DNA from: Elysia marginata
Taxonomy: Eukaryota > Mollusca > Gastropoda > Plakobranchidae
Reading direction: 5' to 3'
NCBI GenBank assembly: GCA_019649035.1
Contig: BMAT01007964.1
Span: 181,915-245,914, forward strand
Length of the DNA: 64,000 nucleotides
Under the pieces are notes generated by a model. That model ran no database searches, was not told where the DNA came from, and was given only the letters and a program-made list of their open reading frames with translations. Position numbers and translations under genes: made by a program. Below are positions 31,566-44,311 of the stretch, one piece after another (positions within the stretch are counted from its first letter, which is position 1; the number at the start of each line of letters is the position of its first letter).

Positions 31566-32369
31566 ATGTTCACACAAAAAGATATTTTTAATTTATATAA
31601 AAAATATAATGTTTCAGCATCAAAGAAATTTGGTCAAAATTTTTTATATGATAAAAACATTTTAGAAAAAATAATTAATGCTACCGATATTAATGATAAA
31701 CATATTATAGAAATTGGTCCTGGGCTCGGTTCTTTAACAAAAATGCTTTTAATAAAAGCAAAAAAAGTTTCCTCATATGAAATAGATAAAGAAATGATAA
31801 AGGTCCTAAAAGGGGAAATTCTAAATTCTAAATTTGACTTAATTGAAGGAGATTTTTTAAAAAGTAATTTTAATTGAAGTTCTAAAAAAATAATAATTGC
31901 AAATATTCCCTACAATATTACTTCAGATATACTATTTAAACTGTTTGAAAATTCAGATAAAATTTCAGAAGCAGTTTTAATGATGCAAAAAGAAGTTGGA
32001 GAAAGACTACTGGCTAAAGTTAAATCCAAAAATTATGGTAAATTAACTGTTACAACCCAACTATTTGCTAATCCTGAAAAAATTACTTTAGTTCCACCAA
32101 ATGCATTTGTTCCAATGCCAAAAGTAACATCTATAGTTATTAAATTAAATTTTAAAGACTCAATTTATGATAAAAATATTCTTAAATTTATTAAAAATTG
32201 TTTTGCACAAAGAAGAAAAACTCTATTTAATAATTTGAGAAATTTTATTAATGAAGATTTAGCAAAAGACTTAATTCAAAAAATGAATTTTAAAGAATCT
32301 ATAAGGCCTCAAGAAGTATCAAAAGATGAATTTATTGAATTATATGAAATTATTAAAAAGAATCGCTAA
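31566..32369 (+). CDS. rsmA: 16S rRNA adenine dimethyltransferase (KsgA)
   Basis: Dimethylates two adjacent adenosines near the 3' end of 16S rRNA (267 residues). 'KKFGQNFLYDKNILEKII', the SAM-binding 'IIEIGPGLGSLT', 'NIPYNITSDILF' (motif IV with NIPY) and 'PPNAFVPMPKVTS' are all present, as is the C-terminal helical domain 'CFAQRRKTLFNNL'. One TGA is Trp. Its stop lies inside the bidirectional terminator shared with the convergent dUTPase. Confidence 0.95.
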
Positions 32370-32388
32370 TAGTCATTAGCGATTCTTT
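32357..32388. terminator. Bidirectional terminator holding two stop codons
   Basis: A perfect 14-bp stem (32357-32370 with 32375-32388) with loop AGTC. The TAA of rsmA (32367-32369, plus) and the TAG of the dUTPase gene (32366-32368, minus) both fall in the left arm. Confidence 0.85.
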
Positions 32389-32848
32389 CATAATTAATTT
32401 TGTTTTTTGAAACATAATGTTGACTAATTTCTGTATCTGTTAGATCAAACATTTTAGCAATACCCATATAAAGCTCAAAAGATTTAATGATATTTTCTTT
32501 TGAAAAATCTTTATTAAGATTCGATATAGCTTCAAAAATTTCTAGTAATTGTTTACTTTGATCTTTGTGTTTAATAACAGCTTTTATTTCAGGATCAATT
32601 TTAAAGTAGTTTGCTAGTGAGGTAAAAAAGTGAATTCCATCAACAAATTCTTCTAAAACCTTTTCCTTATTAATTGATTTATCTTTTTTTCAATATTTAA
32701 AAGGTTTTATTTCATTTGCAAATTCCCCTAATTCAACTAATAGAGCTAGAATTTTTTTATCAACTGTATCTTCAAATGATACTTGATGTGCATCATGTAT
32801 ATTTTTATCTAAAGCCACTTGCATTTCAAATATTTCTGTAAAATTCAT
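32366..32848 (-). CDS. All-alpha (dimeric-type) dUTPase / dUTP pyrophosphatase
   Basis: A 160-residue helical protein readable only with TGA as Trp. The metal-binding helices of the dUTPase_2/MazG-like superfamily are visible: 'LALLVELGEFANEIKPFKYW' with the E-x-x-E pair, 'KVLEEFVDGIHFF' with the E-x-x-D pair, and 'EMQVALDKNIHD' at the N-terminus. It would hydrolyse dUTP to dUMP, keeping uracil out of DNA. The start ATG at 32848 has TATAAT six bases upstream. Convergent with rsmA, overlapping by four bases. Confidence 0.82.
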
Positions 32849-32854
32849 AAATAA

Positions 32855-32860
32855 ATTATA
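32855..32860 (-). promoter_or_regulatory. -10 box of the dUTPase gene
   Basis: Minus-strand TATAAT exactly six bases before the ATG at 32848, no Shine-Dalgarno sequence. Confidence 0.6.
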
Positions 32861-32867
32861 AATAAAA

Positions 32868-32886
32868 TATCAAACTAGGTTTGATA
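32868..32886 (-). terminator. Terminator of mutM
   Basis: An 8-bp stem (32868-32875 with 32879-32886, 'TATCAAAC'/'GTTTGATA') five bases after the mutM stop on the minus strand, followed by T-rich sequence that also holds the dUTPase promoter. Confidence 0.65.
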
Positions 32887-32890
32887 ATTT

Positions 32891-33706
32891 TTAATAAGAT
32901 TGGCATTTGGAACAAATGTATGTTCCTCTGCCTTGAACTTTAATTTTAGTTATTATGGTTTTGCATCTTGAACATTTTTGACCAACTTTAGTATGAACCT
33001 CAAGAAAGTTTTGATAGTTACCTTTAATTTTGTTGTAAGCTAAATAACTTTTGATAGATGACCCATTTTCTTTAGTTGCTTTATTTAATATAACGCTTGC
33101 GTTTTTTAAGATTTCTCTCAATTTAGTTTTATTAATAAAATTAGTTTCTATCAAAGGGTGAATTTTGCTTTTTCAAAGTATTTCATCAACATAAATATTT
33201 CCAATTCCACTTACTATTGTTTGATCTAATAAGCAGCTTTTAATAGGTATAGATTTTTTATGTATTCTATTATAAACTTCATCTAAAACATCCACAGATG
33301 GAAATGGACCTAGTTTTTTTAGAGGTTCAACCCCTTTGTAGTTATCTTCATTTCTTATGTGAAAAGTACCAAATTTTCGGGTATCTGCATATACTAGAAA
33401 ACCATCTTTAAATTTAAAAATTACATGATCATGTTTCCCGAATTTATCATTTTTTTGGAATCTATATTTTCCCTCCATACGCATGTGTGAAAGCATTATT
33501 GTTCCATCATTTAAATGAAAAACAATAAATTTAGCAACATTATCTACTTTTTTTATTGTTTTGTTTAGAATAGATTCTTTAAATCTTTTAATTGGTATTT
33601 CTTTAATCATTTTAGACACATTAATTGTGACATTAATAATTTTTTTATTTTTAATATCATTATTTATTAATCTAGATGATGTTCTAACTTCTGGTAACTC
33701 TGGCAT
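32891..33706 (-). CDS. mutM: Formamidopyrimidine-DNA glycosylase
   Basis: Base-excision repair enzyme removing 8-oxoguanine and similar lesions (271 residues). The start is set at 33706 because the mature N-terminus must be the catalytic Pro-Glu of 'MPELPEV'. Other features: 'LSHMRMEGKYRF', 'KFGTFHI', 'QTIVSGIGNIYVDEIL' (H2TH region) and a C-terminal zinc finger with 'CSRC' and 'CSKC'. One TGA is Trp. Useful for a cell that makes peroxide through GlpO. Confidence 0.95.
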
Positions 33707-33712
33707 ACACAC

Positions 33713-33718
33713 ATTATA
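33713..33718 (-). promoter_or_regulatory. -10 box of mutM
   Basis: Minus-strand TATAAT exactly six bases before the ATG at 33706, no Shine-Dalgarno sequence. Confidence 0.6.
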
Positions 33719-33808
33719 CAACTTATTTTTAGCTTATTTTCTTTTAATAAATTTACTTTGTCTTTACACTAAATATAATAAATTTTATTACAAATATTGC
33801 ATTTTATG

Positions 33809-33814
33809 TATAAT
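33809..33814 (+). promoter_or_regulatory. -10 box of the second FecCD operon
   Basis: TATAAT 49 bases before the lipoprotein ATG. The leader of about 43 bases ends in AAAGGAG, unlike the leaderless genes around it. An imperfect palindrome around 33776-33791 lies near the -35 region. Confidence 0.6.
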
Positions 33815-33863
33815 GTTTCTAATATAAAAAAGAGATAAAATAAAATCTCAAGAAAGGAGAAAA

Positions 33864-35291
33864 ATGAAAAAAATATTATCAGCGTTAGGTGGGCTAGCAG
33901 TTATTGCAGCACCAGCTACCGCAATTATTTCTTGTAGTAAAAAAAGTGAAACAAAATATCATAGAGGTAATACTTTTTATGTTGAAAAAAACGGTAAAGC
34001 TATAAAAGCCCCTGAATTTGACATTTCATACATTGCTGATAAATTCAATGAGCAAAATAAAGGAACAGTATTTTCAACACATTATACTAACTTAGATAAT
34101 TTAGTTGCTCTAGGACACATTCCTGATCTTGTATCTAAAAAAGGAGATGGAAACTTATTTCCAAACTACCTCAAGCCCGCTTTAGGTAATCAAAATATAG
34201 TTCAAAATGTTGGTGATGATTTGAATACAGGTAAGTATAAAATAAAAGCAGCCCCATACATTATGGATGGAAAAGTTGTTGATCAAATAACAATCAGAAA
34301 AAATAATGTTTCAACAGTCCTGGTCGATGAATGAATGTATAATGATGAAGATAAATTCCAAAATATTGTACCTGCCATTTTATATTCAACAATGGGAGAT
34401 AGCCACGGACAGCGCAAACTAGACCCTGGCGTTGTTACTATCGAAGGAGCCTCTGGTAAAGTTATAGAAAGAGAATGAGAGTTAGATCCTTATGAATCAT
34501 TTGAAATGATGGCCTATGGAGTTGAAAGAGCATATGGTTCAGGAGAATATAAACCAGTTATGATTAATGACTCAAACAATTCTGGAAAAAAAATACAAAA
34601 AACTCTTTCAGATGCCGATGGTAAAAAACGAAAAATTTTTAAAAAACTAACAGGTGATTACATTACTAGAGCTGAAACAATTCAAGGCAAGGTGAAAGCA
34701 AATATGAAAATTGCAGCTCAATGATTTCAAGATAATAGTTTAAGCACAAAAAGCATTCTAATTTTAGATTCACCCGAGACAACAAATGATGATAGCAAAA
34801 AAATAGAATGAAAATCAGCCAGAGCAAACAGAGTTTATTCTTCAGTTTATTCAACTTCAGATGAATATGGTTTTGGAATGCAATTCCCGGAAGTTAAAAA
34901 TACACAAAACATCAATAACAAATGATTTAATATTAATGGAGTTGATGCAGCAACATTCGAAGCAGAATTTGAAGAGGCTGCCGATTACATATTAATTTTA
35001 AATGATGATAGAGGTAAAAATAAAACACTAGTTGAACAAAAAGGTGCTCAGTCAGCACAACACATGCTTAAACCTAATGGAAAAGCAGCAGTCGTTTCAA
35101 GAGATGACTTTTATTGAGCTCCATGAGGAATTTATGGATTAGACAAGTTTATGAGAAGTTTTTCAAACCTATTTGTACAAGGTGGACAATTTGCAGTTCA
35201 AACAGGTGCACCAAGCGCTGGTCCAGCATTTCAAGATGTTTCAGAATTTGTGGCTATTGATAACGGAAAAACATTAACTAAACTAAGATAA
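33864..35291 (+). CDS. Substrate-binding lipoprotein of the second FecCD-type importer
   Basis: A 475-residue surface lipoprotein. Signal peptide with lipobox 'IISC' and modified Cys24. The mature part is soluble; 'YIADKFNEQNKGTVFSTHY' and 'AAVVSRDDFYWAPWGIYGLD' are notable, the latter resembling the end of metal-chelate binding proteins where Trp/Tyr residues line the ligand cleft. Six or more TGA codons are Trp. It shares little visible similarity with the binding protein at 7277-8548, so the two systems probably take different ligands. First gene of a five-gene unit. Confidence 0.8.
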
Positions 35292-35292
35292 T

Positions 35293-36249
35293 ATGAATAG
35301 ATTAAAATTAAGCATTGGCATTACGTCATTGCTTTCTATAATTTTTATAGGTATTTCTTTATCATACTTTGGACCTAATGATTGAAAGTTTCTAGGAGGA
35401 ATTTTAGATGATTCAAGAAAAGCAAAAGATTCAGTACTAATAAATGCTTTGGCATTTATAGTTATAGCCCCGGGGCTTGCTATTGCTGGTACATCAATGC
35501 AAGGTATAACAAGAAACCAAATGGCTTCTTCATACACGCTTGGAACATTGGCAACAGCCACACTTGCGCATATACTTACAAGATATGTTTTTGGATTTGA
35601 GTCATTAACATTAAATATATTAGTAGCAACAGGAATGTCAATTGGTATATCTTCTTTACTTCTTTTATTTACATTTTCTAAAAAAGTAGATAAAACTAAA
35701 GTGATTATTGTTGGGCTTATGGCTTCTGTATTTATATCTTCATTATCTTCATATCTAAGAACTAGTCTAGGTGTTAATTCAGCTATGCTTCAATTTTTAA
35801 GTACTAATTCATTAAATGCCAATTGAACTTCGTTCAAATTTGCTGCTCCTATAATAATATTATCAAGTATTATGATTTTAATAATAGGCAAAAGAATCTA
35901 TATCTATAATGCTGATCCTGATAAAGCGGCTTCTCTAGGCATAGAAAGAAATAATTTAAAAAGATTAACTTCTTTTTTTGTAATACTTATTGCAACTTCT
36001 TCTGTTACTCTTGTGGGACCCATTTCATTTGTGGGCATTTTAGTTCCCCATTTATCAAGACTGTTTTTAAAAACATCCAATACTAGAAAAGTTATGTTGC
36101 TTAATATTTTTATTGCTATAGTTGTCATGTTATTAACCTTGATACTTACTAGAAAATTTTTTGCAAATGGTATAACTATAAATGTGATCTTATCAGTCAT
36201 CGTGGGACCTCTTTTGATTTACCAAATACTAAGGAGTAAAGATGTCTAA
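35293..36249 (+). CDS. FecCD-family permease, first subunit of second importer
   Basis: Polytopic permease of 318 residues. 'ALAFIVIAPGLAIAGTSMQG' followed by 'ITRNQMASSYTLGT' is the family's N-terminal signature, and 'AASLGIERNNLKRL' plus 'GPISFVGILVPHLSRLF' is the canonical FecCD coupling region (compare 'GPIxFVGLxxPHxxR'). It begins one base after the lipoprotein stop and overlaps the next permease by eight bases. Confidence 0.9.
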
Positions 36250-37219
36250 AGTAACCAAAAAATCAGTAGTAGTAATATTTTTATTTTTCATGCTGTCATT
36301 ATTATCTTTATTGATAGCAACTTATGTATGAAATTGAAAAATTGAAACAGATGTAATTATTCTTACATATATAACTTATAGAAAAGTTTTTGCAATAACT
36401 CTTGGAATGATTGCATCTTCATTTGCAACTTATTGTATTCATCTCTTGACTAAAAACAGAATTGCAGATATAGGTCTAATTGGAGTTAATAATTTTAATT
36501 ATATGTGAATGGTTGTGGTTGCATCAATGGCTTCCATATTCACATTTCCGATCATGAGACAAAATATATTACCTATAATATATATTGCTTCATCCATGGG
36601 CCTAATATTCGTTTTCTACATTCTTACTTATAGATTCAAAAATGCAGGTAGAAAGATAGTTTTAGTTGGTATAGTTTTTTCATTGGTTATTGGTTCAGTA
36701 AGAGCAATGATAATGGCTTCACTTTCACACTCAAAGCAAAATATATTATCTAATTATGGCACCGGAAGAATAATATTTGATTCAGTAGATTTTTGAACAA
36801 AGCCAACCACTATAATTTCTTACTCTCTTTTAATATTTTCGGTATTACTTTTTTTAATTCATTGAAAAAAAATTAAAATAGCAGTTACTGATAGTGCTAA
36901 GGCTCAATCACTTGGGATTAATTTAAAATATATTAGAGCAATATTATTTTTTGTTATTGGTATAGTTTCGGCTGTTTCATTTATGACTGTTGGCGTACTT
37001 GGCTTTGTAGGCTTTATTGCTACAAATATTGTATACTTAATTTTTAAAAGAATATCAATAGTTCAATTTATACTAGTAATTCTGTCTTCAATCACTCTTG
37101 GTGCATTAATATTCTTTACACAGCAAAACATAATAGATCCATCTATACCTATTGGTATTATTGCAAATGTTATAGCACTTCCTTACGTAATAGTGCTATT
37201 CCTAAGAGGCGGTAAATAA
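36242..37219 (+). CDS. FecCD-family permease, second subunit of second importer
   Basis: Polytopic permease of 325 residues with nine or ten hydrophobic segments. 'AKAQSLGINLKYIRAILFF' and 'VGVLGFVGFIATNIVYLIF' mark the coupling region, though 'PH' of the usual signature is replaced by 'TN', so this subunit is more divergent than its partner. Five TGA codons are Trp. It overlaps the first permease by eight bases and the ATPase start by one (TAATG). Confidence 0.85.
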
Positions 37220-38052
37220 TGACAGATAATATTCACAAGCATGAATATAATAAAAGTAGATCTATACTAGAGCTGCGTAATTTAAGTATTTCTTTTGGAA
37301 AGCAAGAGGTTATTAAGAATATAGATTTAAAAATCAAGAAGAACACCTTTAATTCAATAATTGGTATTAATGGAGCTGGTAAATCCACAATTATAAAATC
37401 AATTATGCACATCATAGGGTATAAAGGCGATATCTTATTTGAAGGTAAGAATATAAAAAAGATATCTAAAAAAGAACTATCTAAGCAGATAGCATATGTA
37501 CCTCAGTTGTTTTCTTCCAACTCAGATGTATCAGTTTATGATTATATTTCTTTTTCAAGATTTCCTTACTCAGGTTCAAAAGCCCTAAGTAAAAAAGATA
37601 AGGAAATAATTGAAAGAGTATTGAATCAACTAAAAATTAAAGATTTAGCCGAAAAACTTTTAGGAGAAATTTCTGGTGGTCAAAGACAAAAAGTAGTTTT
37701 AGCTGCTGCTCTTGCTCAAGAAACAGAAATAATAATTTTAGATGAGCCAACAACATATCTAGATATTAATAATCAATACGAAATATTAGAAATATTGCAT
37801 CATCTTCACATGGATGGTAAAACAATTATTTGTGTTCTTCATGATATGAATCAATCTATTAAATATTCTGATAAGGTTATAGTAGTTCATAATTTAGGTA
37901 TTTACAAAGAAGGCAACCCCCACGAAGTCATCACCAAGAAAACTATGAAGGATGTTTATAATGTAGATGTACAATTTTCAAAATTAAATGGAACTAATTA
38001 TATCACTGATGTAGATACAAAAAGTATTGCAAATAAAATTAAATGAAAGTAG
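37219..38052 (+). CDS. ABC transporter ATP-binding protein of second FecCD-type importer
   Basis: ATPase of 277 residues. Walker A 'GINGAGKST' near residue 50, Q-loop 'AYVPQLFSS', signature 'ISGGQRQKV', Walker B 'IIILDEPTTYLD' and switch His in 'CVLHDMNQSIKY'. The last three codons before the stop are TGA (Trp), AAG and TAG, so the protein ends at 38052. The N-terminus has about 15 extra residues. The overlap with the permease implies coupled synthesis. The class (iron chelate, haem or cobalamin) is known, the ligand is not. Confidence 0.92.
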
Positions 38053-38059
38053 GAAAAAT

Positions 38060-38437
38060 ATGAAATTAAAATATTATGCACAAGTACCTTCGATTATAGA
38101 AGCAGTAAAATACTACAAAAATCTTTTTAATGTCAAGGTAATTAAAGATGGTTCAGATGGTCACCATGCAAATATCCTTATAGGAGATTCCGTCTCAATT
38201 ATGTTAACAGGCAGAGGTACTACTGAAAAAAAGCAAGGTTGGTTTATTTTAAAATTTGAAAAAACAGAATTAGAATTGTATAAAACTATATTTAATTCTG
38301 TTAAAAATTCAGGGGTTAAACTTGATTTTGTAGAATATTCTGCAGGTTGAGGGACTACATTTTCTGAATTTACAGATAAATACGGATTCACATGAGATCT
38401 GGAAATAGACACTAATGTACTTAAAATTAGTGGTTAA
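38060..38437 (+). CDS. VOC-fold (glyoxalase/PhnB-like) protein
   Basis: Small cytoplasmic protein of 125 residues. The pattern 'QVPSIIEAVKYYKNLF' at the N-terminus and 'GWGTTFSEFTDKYGFTWDLE' at the end are typical of PhnB/glyoxalase-like VOC proteins. VOC metal ligands are only partly evident. It follows the importer ATPase by seven bases with AGGAAA before the ATG, so it may be co-transcribed. A role in handling the imported ligand is a guess; a detoxification or resistance role is as likely. Confidence 0.72.
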
Positions 38438-38574
38438 AACATATATAAATGGTTATGTGTATTCTCATAAATTGGCATTTGTAAAAAGTGTTTGTTAGTT
38501 AGAAAAAAATCTAAGTATTCCTAAAGCATTTATTAGTGCTTTGAATTTCACATTTTTTAAATTTATATCATTGA
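38438..38574. other. Intergenic region before the rlu gene
   Basis: Contains a weak hairpin 'AAAGCA'/'TGCTTT' near 38523-38542 that may end the importer operon. Nothing else recognised. Confidence 0.4.
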
Positions 38575-38580
38575 TATAAT
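38575..38580 (+). promoter_or_regulatory. -10 box of the rlu gene
   Basis: TATAAT exactly six bases before ATG at 38587, no Shine-Dalgarno sequence. Confidence 0.6.
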
Positions 38581-38586
38581 TTTCTT

Positions 38587-39414
38587 ATGAATAAATATAA
38601 AGCCACCAAGAATGATGCAGGAAGAACAATTTTAAAATTCATTCAAAAGCTTTTTAATGATGTTCCTAAATCTAGAATTGAAAGAATTTTTAGACAAAAG
38701 GATATAAAAATTAATGGCAAAAGAATAAAGGATAAAAAGCATTTGATTAAAGAAGATGATGAAATATTAATATATGGATTATTTACATCTGTACAACCTA
38801 AACAAAATATTAAAGCAAATATCACATTCAAAATTATTTTTGAAGATGAAAACATTTTAATTGTTGATAAAAAAATTGGTGTCCCTGTCCATGATGCAAA
38901 AGATTCTTTAGATAATCAAGTTCTTACTTATTTAAAGTTTAAACAAATTGATTCTTTTGTACCTTCACACATTGGTAGACTAGATAAACAAACTTCAGGA
39001 ATAATGATTTATGGTAAGACATATGAAGCAGTGAAACAATTAAATGAGGCAAATAAAAAATTAAAAAAGATTTATGAATTTAAATCTGATTTAAATAAAA
39101 ATATAATAACTGAATTTAAAATAACTCATGATGAAAAATATCATCGAGAAAAAGCTGGTGATATTGGCAAAAAAACCAAGACTAAATTTTGGATTGAAGG
39201 AAATAAAAAATATGCTGAATTAGCAACTGGCAGAAAACACCAAATTAGAGCTACTCTTTCTAAATTAAATAAGCCAATATATGGGGATACTAAATATGGT
39301 GGTAAAAAAGCAGATAGAATATATTTGCATTCTGTATATTTAAAACTTGATGGTTTAAAAGAAAAACTAGAATATTTAAATGGTCAAGAATTTTGGTCTA
39401 GACCAGAATGATAG
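38587..39414 (+). CDS. RluC/RluD-family 23S rRNA pseudouridine synthase
   Basis: Isomerises uridines of large-subunit rRNA (275 residues). An S4-like RNA-binding domain ('DVPKSRIERIFRQKDIKING') is followed by the catalytic domain with 'HIGRLDKQTSGIMIYGK', where the Asp of RLD is the nucleophile, and 'GRKHQIRATL'. The final sense codon is TGA (Trp) followed by TAG. Which uridines are modified cannot be told by eye; RluC-type is suggested by the S4 domain. Confidence 0.9.
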
Positions 39415-39429
39415 TATCATTTATTTAAT

Positions 39430-40137
39430 ATGAAAACACTTATTATTGTGCCAATAAAAAATGCATATCAAAATATTTTAGATATTGCCTTTAATATTGA
39501 ATTAGCTGCTCCTGGTATTGATTACTTAATTGTAGACACCGGATCAACTGATAGAACAAAATATTTATTATTGAATAATAATATTAATAGATTAGAAATG
39601 CCTATTGAAACAAATTATTTTCAAGGATTAAATTTGGGTATTAAATATGCATATGATAATGGATATGATAATTGCATTCAATTGGATCAATCTGAATCTC
39701 TTGATTATAAAGACATAAAATATTTTGTTAAGACAGCTGAAAATAAAAATGTTAATATTATTCTAGGTTCAAGATTTGTAGACAAAAAAATGCCTTGAAA
39801 TTTCAGATTCTTTATGACTCACATTTTAAGAGGTGTCATTAAATTATTTTCTGGAAAAAAAATAACAGATCCTTATTTAAAATTTAAATTATTTGATCGC
39901 AAAATAATGAAGGAAATCATAAATAATCAAGAATGATCTATTGATGCTGATTCAGTTGCAAATTTGATAAGAGCAGGATATACATATACTGAAATTCAAG
40001 TTAATATAAACAATAAGAAAATACGTCAATCTACTTATAAAGGAATTAAATTATTTTCATACATATGAAATAAAATAATTTCCATATTATTTGTTCAACC
40101 ATTTAGAAAAAGAAAGAAGGTAAAAAATGCTAGTTAA
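39430..40137 (+). CDS. Family 2 glycosyltransferase
   Basis: GT-A fold transferase of 235 residues. N-terminal 'IIVPIKNAYQNI' and 'YLIVDTGSTDRTKYLL' are the nucleotide-sugar-binding segments, and 'CIQLDQSESLD' fills the place of the metal-binding DxD, here D-Q-S, an atypical variant. 'IILGSRFVDKKMPW' follows as in dolichol-phosphate-sugar synthase-like enzymes. No membrane segments apart from a weak one near the end. May glycosylate lipids or surface polysaccharide. Overlaps the next gene by 11 bases. Confidence 0.78.
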
Positions 40138-40714
40138 TGAAAAGTTACATAATGCTGTTAATTTAGGATTGCCAATTTTCTTTCTAATTATTTCTATAGC
40201 ATCTTTTATTTGATTTGCTATCGAAGTTAAAAAGAAAAGATTGGAATTTAAATCCATGGCTACATGGTTTACCTTAAATATTTTATTCACAATAATTATT
40301 GTTTATATTCTTATTATTTCTATTCTCCATTTTTACGGATTTGGTAATGCTGCTAATTTATTTAATTTAATTTCTGAGCATGTATTTGGGATGACTCTTG
40401 AAAATGGTAAAGAGTGAGTTATTTTATTAATACTGGCATTCATTTCTTACATTCTGGTTAAAACTTTAAGAAACTCCATTAAGATTTCAAAACTTAATAA
40501 AAGAGTAGATGATCTTGGCAAAGAAGTTGCCATCTTAAGTGGAAAAGTTAATAAATCTGCAACATTTACTTCTAACATTGCAAAACCAAAAGTTACAGTC
40601 AAAGAAGTAAGAACAGAATTAAGGGAAAAAATAAAAATAGCTAGAGCCAAAAAAAGAGCAGAACAAAAATTAAATGCTATTTCTAAAAATAAAAAAGAAA
40701 AAGATAATGGCTAA
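40127..40714 (+). CDS. Membrane protein with coiled-coil tail, unknown function
   Basis: 195 residues. Two hydrophobic helices near 14-34 and 50-75, another near 105-120, then a basic helical tail of about 70 residues with heptad-like spacing ('KLNKRVDDLGKEVAILSGKV') suggesting a coiled coil in the cytoplasm. Two TGA codons are Trp. Starts inside the glycosyltransferase end with AAGAAGG ahead of ATG. I do not recognise a family. Confidence 0.65.
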
Positions 40715-40720
40715 TATTTC

Positions 40721-40745
40721 AAAATGCCCATAGGGCATTTTATTT
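40721..40745 (+). terminator. Terminator before ligA
   Basis: A 9-bp stem (40721-40729 with 40733-40741, 'AAAATGCCC'/'GGGCATTTT') with loop ATA and T-rich tail. Confidence 0.75.
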
Positions 40746-40751
40746 TATAAT
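40746..40751 (+). promoter_or_regulatory. -10 box of ligA-gatCAB
   Basis: TATAAT exactly six bases before ATG at 40758, overlapping the tail of the preceding terminator. No Shine-Dalgarno sequence. Confidence 0.6.
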
Positions 40752-40757
40752 TTAAAT

Positions 40758-42729
<1,972 letters not shown>

Positions 42730-42737
<8 letters not shown>

Positions 42738-43014
42738 ATTAGATTTAGTTTCTAAAAAAATTATGATTAAAGTAAATGATGAAGTTTCAAAAAAATTGGC
42801 AGATGATTGACACAATTTAGAAAAACAAATTAACAAATTAAAATCTTTTAATACGGATGGATTTGAGCCAATGGTCAGAATAGACAATAATTATGAAAAT
42901 TTTCTTCGGGAAGATATTCCGGGAAAGGTTTTATCAAAAGAAATTGTTCTTAGAAATGCTCCTGAAAAAGATAACAATTACATTATTGTTTCCAAGGTGG
43001 ACGAAAATGATTAA
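42730..43014 (+). CDS. gatC: Glutamyl-tRNA(Gln) amidotransferase subunit C
   Basis: 94-residue helper that stabilises the GatA-GatB complex. Identified by its place before gatA and gatB, its size and the C-terminal 'LRNAPEKDNNYIIVSKV', matching 'lxNAPexxxxyFxVPkV'. The N-terminal helical part is divergent. One TGA is Trp. Overlaps ligA and gatA by eight bases each, so ligase and amidotransferase are one transcript. Confidence 0.85.
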
Positions 43015-44311
43015 GCATAAAGGTAATATTGATGCTCTTATCAATGAGTTAAAAAATAACGATAATAATGCTGTATCTTTTATTTATGAAAATGCAAATA
43101 ATAAAGAGGGAATTTTATCTGAGGCCACAATTATTTTAAAAGATAATTATGCAACAAAGGATGCGCCAACACAGGCATCATCTAAAATACTTAAAAATTT
43201 TAATCCAGGTTATGATGCAAAAATAGTTAAAAAATTAAGAAATGCTGGTGGTGCAATTTTGGCTAAAGTTCATTGTGACGAATTGGCACTTGGGGGGACA
43301 GGACTATTATCATCATATGGGAAAATTTTAAGTCCCTTGGATAAATCAAGAATTGTAGGGGGATCATCATCTGGTTCTGCTGCAACATTTTCCAAATCAG
43401 TTTCAATTTCTATAGGTTCTGATACTGGTGATTCTGTTAGATTGCCTGCTTCCTATATAGGAGTAACTGGTTTTAAGCCATCTTATGGTGCAATTTCTAG
43501 ATATGGATTATTTGCTTTTGCTTCATCTCTAGATACAGTAGGATATTTTGCACATAATGTTTCAGATATTATACTTACTTCCCAAATTTTATTTGGTAAA
43601 GATAAAAGAGATTTTTCATCTAAAGAAATTGATAAACCTATAAATGAAATTATTAAACCTGAATCTGTTGTTATATTAGATTATATTGGGACTCCAGAGT
43701 ATGCAAGAAAAGAAATCCGAATTTTAGAGGAAAAATTAATTTCTGAAGGAATTAGAGTTATTCATAAAGAAATATCTAGGGATCTACAAGAATTAATTGG
43801 GATAACTTATTCTGCTATTTCTTTTGCAGAGGCTTCTTCAAATGATGCTAATTTATCAGGAATTGTTTTTGGACAAAAAGTTGATGGTAATAATTGAACA
43901 GAAGTTATGACAAATTCTAGATCTAGTTATTTAGGTAAAATGGTCCAAAGAAGATTTGCTCTTGGCTCATTTTTCTTATTGATAGAAAATCAAAAAGACA
44001 TTTTTTTACAAGCTCAGAAAGTTAGAGCGATGATTAATAAAGAAATGAAAAAAATATCTGATAGCGCAGATGTTGTTATAAATCCTGCAAACACAATTGC
44101 ACCATTGGTTCAAGAAGGAAAAGAAGATACTCCATTTGTTAATAATTTAACAACTCTGAATTTTACAGGTCAACCCAATATTGTTATTCCTTTTAGTAAG
44201 CATAACAATATGCCATTTGGTTTGTCAATTTTTTCATCACTTTATGAAGACAAAAAACTTTTATCTCATGCATTATATTTTGAAAAAATATTAGGAGGTC
44301 AAAATGAATAA
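43007..44311 (+). CDS. gatA: Glutamyl-tRNA(Gln) amidotransferase subunit A
   Basis: Amidase-signature enzyme (434 residues) that releases ammonia from glutamine to convert Glu-tRNA(Gln) into Gln-tRNA(Gln). The Ser-cisSer-Lys triad region is visible: Lys in 'AKVHCDEL', 'GGSSSGSAATFS' and 'GSDTGDSVRLPASY', followed by 'GFKPSYGAISRYGL'. One TGA is Trp. Overlaps gatC and gatB by eight bases. Confidence 0.95.
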
